A DNA stretch of 27,867 nucleotides from Streptosporangiaceae bacterium (lineage in GTDB: Bacteria > Actinomycetota > Actinomycetes > Streptosporangiales > Streptosporangiaceae), in contig JAICWX010000087.1 in NCBI GenBank assembly GCA_025934635.1, forward strand, positions 1-27,867. Direction: 5' to 3'. Positions 6,742 through 16,144 of the stretch are shown in pieces. The notes below the pieces were generated by a model that had not been told where the DNA came from, ran no database searches, and saw only the letters and a list, made by a program, of their open reading frames with translations. A program made the translations under genes and the position numbers. The number at the start of each line of letters is the position of its first letter. Position 1 is the first letter of the stretch.

Positions 6742-7299
6742 CTACTGGCCCACCGCGCCGTCGATCCGCTCGCGGATCAGGTCGGCGTGCCCGATGTGCC
6801 GCGCGTACTCCTCGATCATGTGGTTCAGCACCCAGCGCAGCGACAGCTTCCCGCGCCACTTGTCGAGCCGCGGGCCGACCAGGTCCAGGCCGGGCGCGGC
6901 GGCGATGAACTGGTCCGCGAACGCGACCTCTTCCCGCCACGCTGCCCAGGCCTCGGTGACCACGGCCGGATCCGGCCGCGCGCCGTCCCAGTCCCCGTCG
7001 CGGTCTTCGGGCGAGGAGAACCGGTCCGGCACGTCCTCCCCGGCCATGAACCACCGGAACCAGCCCCGCTCGACGTCGGCCATATGCCGGACCAGCCCGA
7101 GCAGCGACATCTTGGACGGCTCGACCGACCGCCGGGCCAGCGCCTCGGCGTCGAGACCCGAGCACTTCAGCTCCAGCGTCTTGCGGTACCAGTCCAGGTA
7201 GCCGGTCAGCGTGGCCAGCTCGCCGCCCTCACCCGGCGGGTCGGTCCTGGGATCGGAGTCGGGATCGATGAACATGTCGATGGACATGGCCGCTATCAT
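6742..7299 (-). CDS. DinB/DUF664 family protein
   Basis: The protein has up to 185 residues, with starts possible at 7299, 7287 or 7275; none has a clear ribosome binding site. It shows the DUF664 pattern of a four-helix DinB-like bundle: LDWYRKTLELKCSGLDAEAL, LLGLVRHMADVERGWFRWF, and the C-terminal LSLRWVLNHMIEEYARHIGH with three His positioned as metal ligands (His in VRHM, and in HM and HIGH). Relatives include mycothiol- or bacillithiol-dependent transferases and proteins of unknown role. It lies 49 bp downstream of thioredoxin on the same strand, so co-transcription is possible. Confidence 0.87.
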   Translation of the reverse strand: MIAAMSIDMFIDPDSDPRTDPPGEGGELATLTGYLDWYRKTLELKCSGLDAEALARRSVEPSKMSLLGLVRHMADVERGWFRWFMAGEDVPDRFSSPEDRDGDWDGARPDPAVVTEAWAAWREEVAFADQFIAAAPGLDLVGPRLDKWRGKLSLRWVLNHMIEEYARHIGHADLIRERIDGAVGQ

Positions 7300-7348
7300 C
7301 CGCGTTACCGGCGCGGAACCTCAACGGGTTTTCACAAACGGGCGTAGT

Positions 7349-7714
7349 TCACGCCTTGGCGGAGGTCTCCATGCTCGCCCGGACCTCGTCCATGTCGAGC
7401 GCCTCGGCCTTGGTGATGAGCTCCTCGAGCGCGGCCTCCGGCAGCGCGCCCGCCTGGGAGTACAGCACGATGTTGTCGCGGATGATCATCAGCGTGGGGA
7501 TGGACGAGATGTTGAAGGTCGCGGCCACCTCGGGCTGCGCCTCGGTGTCGACCTTGCCGAAGGTCGCATCCGGGTGCCGCTCGGACGCTTTCGAGAACAC
7601 CGGCCCGAACATCCGGCACGGACCGCACCACTCCGCCCAGAAGTCGACCAGGACAAGGCCGCCGCCGGTCACCGTCGAGTTGAAGTTCTCGGCCGTCAGC
7701 TCGACTGTCGCCAT
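7349..7714 (-). CDS. trxA: Thioredoxin
   Basis: The 121-residue protein has a classic thioredoxin fold with active site WAEWCGPCR (Cys ~32 and ~35) and the cis-Pro loop SSIPTLMI. It reduces protein disulfides in the cytoplasm, itself reduced by thioredoxin reductase, which is not in the window. The start at ATG 7714 is fixed by a perfect AGGAGG 5 nt upstream, although the frame stays open for 21 more codons. Glu replaces the more usual Gly/Ala in the strand after the first motif, with no expected loss of function. An inverted repeat just upstream may regulate it. Confidence 0.95.
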   Translation of the reverse strand: MATVELTAENFNSTVTGGGLVLVDFWAEWCGPCRMFGPVFSKASERHPDATFGKVDTEAQPEVAATFNISSIPTLMIIRDNIVLYSQAGALPEAALEELITKAEALDMDEVRASMETSAKA

Positions 7715-7731
7715 TGCTGCCTCCTCGCATA

Positions 7732-7749
7732 GATACCTGCAGGGGTATC
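7732..7749. promoter_or_regulatory. Inverted repeat GATACC-N6-GGTATC upstream of thioredoxin
   Basis: The 6-bp arms are perfect and lie 6 bp beyond the thioredoxin ribosome binding site. It may be an operator or a small leader hairpin. A GGTATC element also occurs upstream of phosphoketolase (12400-12405). Confidence 0.4.
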
Positions 7750-7945
7750 GACAACGGCTCAGCCGCGAAAATTCCAATCAAGACCTTGGCCCCGAACGAG
7801 TTCCGTCCCCGCCCCGGCCCCTCCACCCGGCCCCTCAGCGGTGTCGGCATCGAGGCTGTCACCAGGCCGGACCGGTAAGGAACCGGCGTACCGGGGAGAA
7901 CCCGGCGCCGACGGCTGGACAGCTCGCCGGCGCCGGCCGCCAGTC

Positions 7946-8383
7946 CTAGTCGCGCTCTTCGGCCGGCAGGATCAGGACCGCGCAGTGCGCGTGCTGCGCG
8001 ACCTGGGTGGCGGTCGAGCCCATCAGCAGCCGGGCGAAGCCGCCCGCGCCACGCGAGCCCATGACCACCATGTCGGCGCCGTGGGCCGCCTTGACGAGTT
8101 CCTCGGACGGCAGGCCGTGCACCGCGGTGACGGTGACCGATTCCGGCTGGACGCCGAGCGCGGCCACGACCTCATCGGTCTCGGCCTGGGCGGCCTGCCG
8201 GGCCTTCTCGGTCAGGTCCGCGTCGCCGGTGTAGTGGGAGACGCTGCCGTACACGTCGCGGACGGCCTGGTGCACGGTGAGCACGGTCAGCGACGTGTGG
8301 TGGGCCGCTGCTTCCTGAATGGCCCTTTCCAGCGCCTTGCGGGAATGAACCGAACCGTCGACTCCGACGATGATGCCAGGCAT
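7946..8383 (-). CDS. Universal stress protein (UspA family, ATP-binding type)
   Basis: A single Usp domain of 145 residues begins IIVGVDGSVHSRKALERAI and ends with the ATP-binding motif GSRGAGGFARLLMGSTA (G-2x-G-9x-G-S/T). AAGGAGA lies a suitable distance before the ATG. Usp proteins of this kind act in starvation, hypoxia and oxidative stress, binding ATP in the cytoplasm. It is placed between thioredoxin and arginine deiminase on the same strand but separated by 230 and 150 bp, so it is probably transcribed alone. Specific partners are unknown. Confidence 0.93.
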   Translation of the reverse strand: MPGIIVGVDGSVHSRKALERAIQEAAAHHTSLTVLTVHQAVRDVYGSVSHYTGDADLTEKARQAAQAETDEVVAALGVQPESVTVTAVHGLPSEELVKAAHGADMVVMGSRGAGGFARLLMGSTATQVAQHAHCAVLILPAEERD

Positions 8384-8534
8384 ATATCAGTCTCCTTTTG
8401 GCTAAGTCGCTGCCGACGCCCTTACCTCTGCCGATGATCTTAGACACACAGGACCTCCGGCAACAGGGCTGAAATTGGCAACGATTTCATGTCGCCTGGT
8501 CCGTCGGCAATGGTTACGGCATTTTCGTCCCTTT

Positions 8535-9761
8535 TCAGGGCTCGCGCTCGACCGGGCAGGTCATGCAGCGCGGCCCGCCGCGGCCGCGGCCGAGCTCGCT
8601 GCCCGCGATCGAGATCACCTCGATGCCGTGCTGGCGCAGCATGGTGTTGGTGGCCACGTTCCGCTCGTACCCGACGATGACGCCCGGGGCGACGGCCAGG
8701 TAGTTGTTGCCGTCGTCCCACTGCTCCCGCTCGGCCGCCCGGACGTCCTCGTCCGTGGTCAGCACCGTCACCTTGTCCACGCCCAGGACCTCGGCCACCG
8801 TCCCCCACAGGTTGTCATTGAGCGTCACCCGCAGGGCAGTGTGAGCCAGCTGCGGCTCTTCCTGGGTAACCGTCCACGACCGCAGCCGCGGATCCAGGTA
8901 CGGGTACAGCACGAACGTCCCCCGGTCCACCATGGTCATGACGGTGTCCAGGTGCATCATGGCGCGCGAGAACGGGAGCTCGACCGCGATCACCACGCTG
9001 ACCTGCCCGCTGCGGAACAGCGCCCGGGCCAGCAGTTCCACCGCCATCGGGGTGGTCCGCTCGCCCATCCCGATCATCACCGCCCCGCCGCCGAGCACGT
9101 GCACGTCGCCGCCTTCCACGGTGGCGAGCATGTGCTTGGCGTCGGTGTCGCCGTAGTGCCAGGTGAAGTCGGCCCCGGCGAACAGCGGGTGATAGCGGTA
9201 GATGGCCCGGCTGTGCAGCGACTCGCGCTGCCGGGCGGGCTTGGCCATCGGGTTGACGGAGACCCCGTGGTAGAGCCAGCACGAGTTGTCCCGCTGGAAC
9301 AGGTGGTTCGGCAGCGGCGGCAGCACGAAGTCGTCCGCGTGCAGCACCTCCCAGGTCAGGCCGTTCGGCCGGGCCGGGTGCAGGTCCGCCTTGAGCACGC
9401 CGCCGACCAGGAACTCGGCCAGGGCCGGGCCGTCGAGGTCGTCGAAGAGCCGCCGCACCGGGCCGGCCAGATCGGGGCCGAGCATCTCCGGGACGCAGAT
9501 CCGGTCCAGCACGAAGGCCCGCCCGGCCGGCACCTCCAGCGTCTCGGCCAGCAGCTGCCCGAAGTAGTGCACCTGCACGCCCCGGCCGCGGAGGGCCTCG
9601 GCGAAGGCGTCGTGCTCCTCCCGGGCCCGGCCCGCCCACAGCACGTCGTCAAACAGCAGCTCGCCGACGTTCCCGGGGGTGAGCCGGGACAGCTCGAGAC
9701 CGGGCCGGTGCACGATGACCTGCCGGAGTTGACCGACCTCTGACTGCACGCTGAAGCTCAT
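8535..9761 (-). CDS. arcA: Arginine deiminase
   Basis: The 408-residue enzyme hydrolyses L-arginine to L-citrulline and ammonia, the first step of the arginine deiminase pathway. It has the guanidine-group-modifying fold, with FQRDNSCW (the Asp of the family FxRD motif), [16 protein letters not shown] (catalytic His) and the C-terminal nucleophile in [10 protein letters not shown] (Cys399). No ornithine transcarbamylase, carbamate kinase or arginine-ornithine antiporter gene is nearby, so ATP gain through arcBC would need genes elsewhere. Its start codon is only 11 bp from that of the divergent GNAT/ligase fusion, so its promoter must lie within that gene or immediately at the start. No Shine-Dalgarno sequence is visible. 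Confidence 0.95.
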   Translation of the reverse strand: MSFSVQSEVGQLRQVIVHRPGLELSRLTPGNVGELLFDDVLWAGRAREEHDAFAEALRGRGVQVHYFGQLLAETLEVPAGRAFVLDRICVPEMLGPDLAGPVRRLFDDLDGPALAEFLVGGVLKADLHPARPNGLTWEVLHADDFVLPPLPNHLFQRDNSCWLYHGVSVNPMAKPARQRESLHSRAIYRYHPLFAGADFTWHYGDTDAKHMLATVEGGDVHVLGGGAVMIGMGERTTPMAVELLARALFRSGQVSVVIAVELPFSRAMMHLDTVMTMVDRGTFVLYPYLDPRLRSWTVTQEEPQLAHTALRVTLNDNLWGTVAEVLGVDKVTVLTTDEDVRAAEREQWDDGNNYLAVAPGVIVGYERNVATNTMLRQHGIEVISIAGSELGRGRGGPRCMTCPVEREP

Positions 9762-9772
9762 GACGGAACACT

Positions 9773-12337
9773 ATGACCATGACGCATTCCGGGGTGTACG
9801 CGCTGCTGGCCGACGGGACCACGATCGAGATCCGCGCGGCCGGGCCCGCCGACTACGAGGCGGTCAAGGCCATGCACCGGGCCATGTCACCGGACAACAC
9901 CTACCTGCGGTTCTTCAACGTGAGCCGGCTGTCGGCCGAGACCGAGGCGCGGCGGATCAGCCGCGACCCGGCCCCCGGCCAGGCCGCGCTGCTGGCCCTG
10001 ACCGGCAGCCCCGCGACTGGGAACAGCACCGTGGCCGGCGTGGCCAGCTACGTCGCGCTGCGGGAGCATCCCGAGCAGGCCGAGGTGGCGTTCGCGGTGG
10101 CCGACGACATGCACCACCGCGGCATCGCCACCTTGCTGCTCGAGCACCTGGTGTCCTACGCCCGGAGCCACCAGATCACCACGTTCGTCGCCGAGACCCT
10201 GACCGAGAACAAGGCCATGCTGGGCGTGTTCGCCGACGCGGGCCTGCCGGTCAGGCGGCGCTTCGCCGAAGGCGTCTACCGGCTGACGTTCCCGCTGCCC
10301 AGCCCGGAAGCCGACCCGCTGGGGCCCACGCTGGACGGTTACCTCAGCGCGGTGGCCGCCCGTGAGCGCCGCGCCGACGCGGCCAGCCTGCGGCACGTCT
10401 TCGCGCCCGAGTCGGTCGCGGTGATCGGCGCCAGCCGGCGGCCCGGCGCGGTCGGCCGCGCCATCCTGGACAACATCCGGGCGGCTGGTTATGCCGGCCG
10501 CCTCTACACGGTGAACCCGCACGCGGCCCAGACCCCCGGGCACATCGACGGTCAGCTCGACGGCGAGCGGTGCCTGGCCGCGGTGACCGACCTGCCCCCG
10601 GTGGACCTGGCCGTGGTCGCGGTGCCGGCCGCGAGCGTGCTCGCGGTGGCGGAACAGTGCGGCCAGCGCGGCGTGCGGTCCCTGGTGGTGATCACCGCCG
10701 GGCTCGGCGCCGCGGCCCAGGCCACCCTGCTCGCCACCTGCCGCCGGCACGGCATGCGGCTGATCGGGCCGGACTGCTTCGGGGTGGCCGTGCCCGGTCT
10801 CGGCCTGGACGCCACCTTCGCCGCCCGCCCGGCTCAGCCGGGCGTGGCGGGCCTGGTCATGCAGTCCGGCGGGCTCGGCTTGGCCACCGTCGACCACCTG
10901 TCCCGGCTCGGCATCGGGATCTCCTCGTTCGCGTCGGTGGGCGACAAGCTCGACGTGTCCAGCAACGACATGCTGCTGTGGTGGGAACAGGACGGCGTGA
11001 CCCGGCTGGCCGTGCTGTACATCGAGTCGTTCGGCAACCCGCGCAAGTTCGCCCGGACCGCCCGCCGGGTTAGCGCCACCATGCCGGTGCTCACCGTGCT
11101 GGCCGCCCCGGATGAGCACCGCAGGAATGAGCACCGCGGGAATGAGCACAGCAGCGACGCGCCCACCCGGGAGGCGCTGTTCGAGCAGGCCGGCGTGGTC
11201 ACCACCCGCGCCTTCGGCGAGCTCATCCAGGCCACCGCGCTGCTGGCCACCCAGCCGGTGCCCGCCGGGCGCAGCGTCGCGATCGTGTCCAACGTGGGCA
11301 GCGCCGGGACCCTGGCCGCCGGCGCCTGCGCCGGCCTCGGCCTGTCCGTCCACTCGATGACCGACACCACCGCCCCGGTCAGCGCCGATGATTTCCGCCG
11401 CTGCCTGGAACGGCAGGCGGCCGCCGACGGGGTCGACGCCATCATCGCGATCGTGCTGCCCACCGGAGCCACCGGCGACCTGCCCGCCGCGATCACCGCC
11501 GCGGACACCCGCGGCCGCCCCATCGCGGCCGTCGTGCTGACCCAGCCGGAATCGGTCCGCATGCTCCAGGGCCCGGACGAAAGCCAGGACGGCCAGACCC
11601 AGGGCCAGACCCAGGCCCAGGGCCAGGCCCAGGGACAGGACCAGACCCAGACCCAGGGCCAGGGCCGGCGGATCCCGGCCTACGGCACGCCCGAGATCGC
11701 CGTCCGGGCGCTGGCCCGCGCCGCCGGCTACGGCGCCTGGCGCGCCGAGCCCCGCGGCCACCTGCCGGAATTCCCCGACGTCAGGACGGCCGACGCCCGC
11801 GCCCTGATCCAGGGCGCCCTGGACGTCCAGGGCGCCCTGGACGTCCGGGGCGCCACCGAAGTCCGGGAGGCCGCCCAGTCCGGGCCCCTGCCCCCCGGCT
11901 GGCTCGGCCCCGAGGAGACCGCCAGCCTGCTCCGCTGCTACGGGCTGCCGCTGGCCGACCTGCCGCCGGCCGGCATCGAGCTGACCGTCCGGGTCACCGA
12001 CGACCACATGTTCGGCACGCTGGTCACCCTCGGCCGCCGCGAAGCGCCGCCGGCCGCCCGGCTCACCCCGCTCACCGACCGGGACGCGGCCCAGCTCATC
12101 GCCGCGGCCGGCCTGGCCGGCCGTGCCCCCGCCGTCCCGCCGGCCGGCCGCGTCCCGAGCGGCCCGCTGGCCGACCTGCTGCTCCGGGTCGGGCGGCTGG
12201 CCGACGAACTGCCCGAGGTCACCGAGCTCGAGCTCAGCCCGGTGATCGCCGGCCCGGACGGGACGGCCGTGGTCAACGCGCGGATCCAGGTCAGCCCGTA
12301 CCAGCCGCAGGACCCCTACCTCCGTAAGTTGCGCTGA
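9773..12337 (+). CDS. GNAT acetyltransferase fused to a degenerate NDP-forming acyl-CoA synthetase (Pat-like)
   Basis: The protein has 854 residues. Residues ~8-185 are a GNAT domain with acetyl-CoA loop HHRGIAT. Residues ~207-330 are a CoA-binding Rossmann domain (VAVIGASRRPGAVGRAIL). Residues ~360-560 are succinyl-CoA-ligase-like (QSGGLGLATVDHLSRLGIG, SVGDKLDVSSNDMLLWW). The remainder corresponds to the end of the ATP-grasp subunit. The segment where the family carries the phospho-His motif (SHT...) is replaced by a 15-bp repeat coding PDEHRRNEHRGNEHSS. After residue ~730 (YGLPLADLPP) the sequence jumps to IELTVRVTDDHMFG, so the nucleotide-binding lobe is missing. The ligase half is thus probably inactive, as in Salmonella Pat, leaving a lysine acetyltransferase role likely. 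GGAA lies 6 nt before the ATG. Gln-Gly and other repeats fill residues ~602-694. Confidence 0.88.
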   Translation: MTMTHSGVYALLADGTTIEIRAAGPADYEAVKAMHRAMSPDNTYLRFFNVSRLSAETEARRISRDPAPGQAALLALTGSPATGNSTVAGVASYVALREHPEQAEVAFAVADDMHHRGIATLLLEHLVSYARSHQITTFVAETLTENKAMLGVFADAGLPVRRRFAEGVYRLTFPLPSPEADPLGPTLDGYLSAVAARERRADAASLRHVFAPESVAVIGASRRPGAVGRAILDNIRAAGYAGRLYTVNPHAAQTPGHIDGQLDGERCLAAVTDLPPVDLAVVAVPAASVLAVAEQCGQRGVRSLVVITAGLGAAAQATLLATCRRHGMRLIGPDCFGVAVPGLGLDATFAARPAQPGVAGLVMQSGGLGLATVDHLSRLGIGISSFASVGDKLDVSSNDMLLWWEQDGVTRLAVLYIESFGNPRKFARTARRVSATMPVLTVLAAPDEHRRNEHRGNEHSSDAPTREALFEQAGVVTTRAFGELIQATALLATQPVPAGRSVAIVSNVGSAGTLAAGACAGLGLSVHSMTDTTAPVSADDFRRCLERQAAADGVDAIIAIVLPTGATGDLPAAITAADTRGRPIAAVVLTQPESVRMLQGPDESQDGQTQGQTQAQGQAQGQDQTQTQGQGRRIPAYGTPEIAVRALARAAGYGAWRAEPRGHLPEFPDVRTADARALIQGALDVQGALDVRGATEVREAAQSGPLPPGWLGPEETASLLRCYGLPLADLPPAGIELTVRVTDDHMFGTLVTLGRREAPPAARLTPLTDRDAAQLIAAAGLAGRAPAVPPAGRVPSGPLADLLLRVGRLADELPEVTELELSPVIAGPDGTAVVNARIQVSPYQPQDPYLRKLR
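11111..11155 (+). repeat. In-frame 15-bp repeat, three copies (NEHRG)
   Basis: Units related to AATGAGCACCGCGGG begin at 11111, 11126 and 11141. They sit where NDP-forming acyl-CoA synthetases normally have the catalytic His loop. Confidence 0.9.
11578..11669 (+). repeat. Gln-Gly-Thr low-complexity repeat
   Basis: Irregular 6- and 12-bp units based on CAGACCCAGGGC encode a flexible Gln/Gly-rich linker between the ligase-like alpha part and the ATP-grasp remnant. Confidence 0.9.
11810..11854 (+). repeat. In-frame 18-bp repeat, two and a half copies
   Basis: CAGGGCGCCCTGGACGTC is present at 11810 and 11828 with a partial third copy, encoding Gln-Gly-Ala-Leu-Asp-Val repeats in the linker. Confidence 0.9.
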
Positions 12338-12371
12338 GGTGTCCGGCAGCTCAACGGTCACCCCCGGGACT

Positions 12372-12389
12372 GCCGCCGCCACCGGCGGC
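12372..12389 (+). terminator. Short GC hairpin after the GNAT/ligase gene
   Basis: GCCGCC (12372-12377) pairs with GGCGGC (12384-12389) around a 6-nt loop, 35 bp after the stop. There is no T tract. It is a weak candidate terminator. Confidence 0.3.
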
Positions 12390-12397
12390 CCAATAGC

Positions 12398-12420
12398 CTG
12401 GTATCCGGCCTAAGTACCAG
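12398..12420. promoter_or_regulatory. Inverted repeat CTGGTA-N11-TACCAG upstream of phosphoketolase
   Basis: Perfect 6-bp arms end 15 bp before the ribosome binding site AAAGGGG (12435-12441). The position suits an operator. Confidence 0.4.
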
Positions 12421-12449
12421 ATCCGTCCGGTGACAAAGGGGTTGTGCGC

Positions 12450-14813
12450 ATGACAGAGCAGGAGCCGCTGAGCGACGCGGAGCTCGACGCGATCGACGCC
12501 TGGTGGCGGGCGGCGAACTATCTCTCGGTCGGGCAGATCTACCTGCTCGCCAACCCGCTGCTGACCGAACCCCTGCGGCCCGAGCACGTCAAGCCGCGGC
12601 TGCTCGGGCACTGGGGCACCACGCCGGGGCTCAACCTGGTCTACGCGCACCTCAACCGGGTGATCAAGGCCCAGGACCTGGACGTGATCTACGTCTGCGG
12701 GCCCGGCCACGGCGGGCCCGGCATGGTGGCCAACACCTACCTCGAGGGCACCTACAGCGAGCTGTACCCCAGCGTCACCGCGGACGCCGCCGGGATGGGC
12801 CGGCTGTTCAGGCAGTTCTCCTTCCCCGGGGGCATCCCGTCGCACAACGCGCCGGAGACCCCGGGCTCCATCCACGAGGGCGGCGAGCTCGGCTACGCGC
12901 TGAACCACGCCTACGGCGCCGCCTTCGACAACCCGGACCTGATCGTGGCCTGCGTGATCGGCGACGGGGAGGCCGAGACCGGGCCGCTGGCGGGCAGCTG
13001 GCACTCGAACAAGTTCCTCAACCCCGCCAACGACGGCGCGGTGCTGCCCATCCTGCACCTGAACGGCTACAAGATCGCCAACCCGACGGTCCTCGCCCGG
13101 ATCCCCCAGGAGGAGCTGGAAGCGCTGCTCACCGGCTACGGCTACCGGGTCCACACCGTGGCGGGCGATGACCCCAAGCTGGTCCACCAGCAGCTGGCCG
13201 CGACCATGGACGCGGTCATCGGCGAGATCAAGGCCATCCAGCGCCGCGCCCGCGAAGAAGGCGACCAACCCCGGCCGGCCTGGCCGGTCATCGTGCTGAA
13301 GACGCCCAAGGGATGGACCGGGCCCAAGGAGGTGGACGGGCTGCCGGTCGAGGGGACCTGGCGGGCGCACCAGGTGCCGCTGGCGCAGGCCCGGCAGAAC
13401 CCGGAGCACCTGGCCATACTCGAGACGTGGATGCGCTCCTATCGCGCCGGGGAGCTGTTCGACGCCGCCGGCACGCTGGTGCCCGAACTGGCCGCGCTGG
13501 CTCCGCGCGGGGACCGGCGGATCGGCGCGAACCCGCACGCCAACGGCGGGCTGCTGCTCCGGGAACTGCGGCTGCCCGACTTCCGGGACTACGCCGTGGA
13601 CGTGCCCGCGCCGGGCGCGACCGCCGCCGAGGCCACCCGGGTGCTCGGCACCTGGCTGCGCGACGTGATCAGGGACAACCCGGTGAACTTCCGGCTGTTC
13701 GGCCCGGACGAGACCGAGTCCAACCGGCTGGGAAACGTCTACGAGGCCACCGGCAAGCAGTTCGACGGCGAGATCGTCCCCGGCGACAACCACGTGGCGC
13801 GGGCCGGCCGGGTGATGGAGGTGCTGAGCGAGCACATGTGCGAAGGCTGGCTGGAGGGCTACCTGCTGACCGGCCGGCACGGCCTGTTCAACTGCTACGA
13901 GGCGTTCATCCACATCATCGACTCGATGTTCAACCAGCACGCCAAGTGGCTCAAGGTCACCCGGCACATCGAGTGGCGGCGCCCGGTCGCCTCGCTCAAC
14001 TACCTGCTCTCCTCGCTGGTGTGGCGGCAGGACCACAACGGCTTCAGCCACCAGGATCCCGGCTTCATCGACCACGTGGTGAACAAGAAGGCCGAGGTCG
14101 TCCGGGTCTACCTGCCGCCGGACACGAATACCCTGCTGGACGTGGCCGATCACTGCCTGCGCTCGCGGAACTACGTCAACGTGATCGTGGCGGGCAAGCA
14201 GCCGCAATGGAACTGGCTGACCATGGACGAGGCGGTCATCCACTGCACCCGCGGCGCCGGGATCTGGGAGTGGGCCTCGAACGATGCCCCGGACAAGCCG
14301 GACGTGGTGATGGCCTGCGCCGGCGACATCCCGACGCTGGAGGCGCTGGCCGCGGTGTCGCTGATCCGCGAGCACCTGCCCCAGCTCAAGGTGCGAGTGG
14401 TCAACGTGGTGGACCTGATGCGGCTGCAGCCGGAGAGCGAGCACCCGCACGGCATGTCCGACGCCGAGTTCGACGCGCTGTTCACCCGGGAAACGCCGGT
14501 CATCTTCGCCTACCACGGCTACCCGTCGCTGATCCACCGGCTGACCTACCGGCGGCTGGGCCACGACAACTTCCACGTCCGCGGCTACAAGGAGGAAGGC
14601 ACCACCACCACGCCGTTCGACATGGTCATGCTCAACGACCTGGACCGCTACCACCTGGTCATGGACGTGATCGACCGCGTCCCCGGGCTGACCGCCACGG
14701 CCGGCCACGTCCGCCAGCTGATGGCCGACAAGCGCATCGAGGCCCGCGCCTACACCCGCGAGCAGGGCGAGGACCTGCCCGAGGTCGCCAACTGGCAGTG
14801 GCCGTCGTCCTAG
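12450..14813 (+). CDS. xfp: Xylulose-5-phosphate/fructose-6-phosphate phosphoketolase
   Basis: The 787-residue ThDP enzyme cleaves xylulose-5-P or fructose-6-P with phosphate, giving acetyl phosphate and glyceraldehyde-3-P or erythrose-4-P. It has the family signatures [27 protein letters not shown], the ThDP/Mg motif [20 protein letters not shown], and the C-terminal HPHGMSD and [15 protein letters not shown]. Length is normal. AAAGGGG lies 8 nt before ATG 12450, which I prefer over GTG 12444. Acetyl phosphate would need acetate kinase or phosphotransacetylase; neither is in the window. The stop overlaps that of the convergent cyclic-nucleotide-binding gene. Confidence 0.97.
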   Translation: MTEQEPLSDAELDAIDAWWRAANYLSVGQIYLLANPLLTEPLRPEHVKPRLLGHWGTTPGLNLVYAHLNRVIKAQDLDVIYVCGPGHGGPGMVANTYLEGTYSELYPSVTADAAGMGRLFRQFSFPGGIPSHNAPETPGSIHEGGELGYALNHAYGAAFDNPDLIVACVIGDGEAETGPLAGSWHSNKFLNPANDGAVLPILHLNGYKIANPTVLARIPQEELEALLTGYGYRVHTVAGDDPKLVHQQLAATMDAVIGEIKAIQRRAREEGDQPRPAWPVIVLKTPKGWTGPKEVDGLPVEGTWRAHQVPLAQARQNPEHLAILETWMRSYRAGELFDAAGTLVPELAALAPRGDRRIGANPHANGGLLLRELRLPDFRDYAVDVPAPGATAAEATRVLGTWLRDVIRDNPVNFRLFGPDETESNRLGNVYEATGKQFDGEIVPGDNHVARAGRVMEVLSEHMCEGWLEGYLLTGRHGLFNCYEAFIHIIDSMFNQHAKWLKVTRHIEWRRPVASLNYLLSSLVWRQDHNGFSHQDPGFIDHVVNKKAEVVRVYLPPDTNTLLDVADHCLRSRNYVNVIVAGKQPQWNWLTMDEAVIHCTRGAGIWEWASNDAPDKPDVVMACAGDIPTLEALAAVSLIREHLPQLKVRVVNVVDLMRLQPESEHPHGMSDAEFDALFTRETPVIFAYHGYPSLIHRLTYRRLGHDNFHVRGYKEEGTTTTPFDMVMLNDLDRYHLVMDVIDRVPGLTATAGHVRQLMADKRIEARAYTREQGEDLPEVANWQWPSS

Positions 14814-16144
14814 CCGCCGCCACTGCCCCCGGTCAGCCGTATCCACCCGATGGCGTCGGTTTCCTTGACCCGGACCGGGATTTCGGTGAAGTCGGCCGGG
14901 TCCAGGAAGCTGCCGCCCGGGCGGACATGGGCCTGGTAGACGTACGGCGACACGATGAGGCCGAGCAGGGCGCCCTGGTCGTCGATGGCCTGCTTGAAGG
15001 CGGGCGCCTCCACCAGGCGGGAGACGTGGTTGATGGACGGGCCGCAGACGCCGGGCTCGTCTTCCTCGATGGGCCCGACCTCGGCGGCGACCCGGAGCTG
15101 GATCCGGCAGAAATCGCTGTGCGTGCGATTATGCCGCTTCAGGCGAGGCGGGAGCCCGGTCATGAGCCGCTCGAGAACCTGGGCCGTCGGGATGTCCGGC
15201 GCCACGATGACCAGCAGGCCGTCGCCGCGGTCCTCCCACCGGCAGCTGTCCCAGAGCGGCCCCAGGGCGAGCCGGGTCATGGCCAGCGTCTCCCGGCGGA
15301 TGATCTTCTGGGCCACGCCGTCGCGCTCGTCCGCGTTGAAGCGGACCACATCGGTCCGCACGACCGTGCAGTTCTGCCCGGTCAGCGCCAACGGCCGGGA
15401 TGTCGTCGGGCTAGACGCGAGGTTCCTGGCTGCCCACGACGCGTCGTCCGGCTCGTCATGGCGGTAACGCGCACTGCCCGACCCCTCGCGCAACCGAAGA
15501 TAGATCTGTTCCTCGACGATCTTCAGGACGGCTGGGTAGGTGCTGATGAACGCGGCGAAGTCCGCCGTCCGCATGACCAGGGCCACCACCGTCTGCAGGG
15601 CTACCACCGTCGCGGAGCGGACGTTCACCTCCAGGGCGGCTCGCTCCCCGATCAGCTGGCCCGGGCCGCGTTCGGCTATCACCCGCTCGCCTCCGCCCTC
15701 GCCGACCCGGATCTCGGTGAGCCCACTGAGGATGACGGCTACGTGATCGGCCTCCTCCCCTTCCCGCATGAGCCGGGCGCCCGCAGCGAACACCCGGTTC
15801 TGGGCCTTGGCTCGGAAGAGCCGTTTCTGATGGGAATTGAGACGGTCCCAGAAGTTGCTGGCCACGGCTGTGCCTTCGTAAGTCTGAGGGGTTGCGGTAG
15901 TTGGTGCCCGCTGCACGGTCCGGGCCGGTCCGGCTCCCGGCATCGGGGTTACCTGGTCGGCCCGGCCAGGGCTCTGGACGTATGGCAGCCGCTGACGGTC
16001 CAGCGAGCCGGGATCGGTTTCCGGGGTTCGGCTGCGCGACAGGCCGAACTGGATCTCCAATTTCCGCCCGGCGAATGAGCCGGTCCACCACAGCGCTACC
16101 TTGGTAGAGAACGAAGCGTGCCGCGGATCGCGACTTGCCGCCAT
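14810..16144 (-). CDS. Cyclic-nucleotide-binding protein with a class III cyclase-like C-terminal domain
   Basis: Start at ATG 16144 (AAGGAA 7 nt upstream) gives 444 residues; the frame is open to 16189. The first ~95 residues look unstructured. Residues ~100-215 are a CRP-type cNMP-binding domain with phosphate-binding cassette [15 protein letters not shown], including the Glu and Arg that contact cAMP. Residues ~255-400 resemble a nucleotidyl cyclase catalytic domain: RTDVVRF and EDRGDGLLV supply the two metal-binding Asp of VFTDIVGF and GDG motifs, followed by LRVAAEVGP and SINHVSRL. No HTH is seen. It may sense or make cyclic nucleotides; whether the cyclase half is active is uncertain. 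The stop codon overlaps that of phosphoketolase in the palindrome CTAG. Confidence 0.75.
   Translation of the reverse strand: MAASRDPRHASFSTKVALWWTGSFAGRKLEIQFGLSRSRTPETDPGSLDRQRLPYVQSPGRADQVTPMPGAGPARTVQRAPTTATPQTYEGTAVASNFWDRLNSHQKRLFRAKAQNRVFAAGARLMREGEEADHVAVILSGLTEIRVGEGGGERVIAERGPGQLIGERAALEVNVRSATVVALQTVVALVMRTADFAAFISTYPAVLKIVEEQIYLRLREGSGSARYRHDEPDDASWAARNLASSPTTSRPLALTGQNCTVVRTDVVRFNADERDGVAQKIIRRETLAMTRLALGPLWDSCRWEDRGDGLLVIVAPDIPTAQVLERLMTGLPPRLKRHNRTHSDFCRIQLRVAAEVGPIEEDEPGVCGPSINHVSRLVEAPAFKQAIDDQGALLGLIVSPYVYQAHVRPGGSFLDPADFTEIPVRVKETDAIGWIRLTGGSGGG

Noticed and set aside
9887..12382. 831-codon open frame on the minus strand
   Set aside because: It is the complement of the GNAT/ligase fusion, with Gly/His/Arg/Gln-rich composition and no domains; a GC-bias shadow.
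12351..14846. 831-codon open frame on the minus strand
   Set aside because: It lies opposite phosphoketolase, whose identity is certain; its composition is that of a shadow frame.
13313..16078. 921-codon open frame on the plus strand
   Set aside because: It crosses from phosphoketolase in another frame into the antisense of the cNMP-binding gene, with Arg/Pro/Gly-rich sequence and no family.
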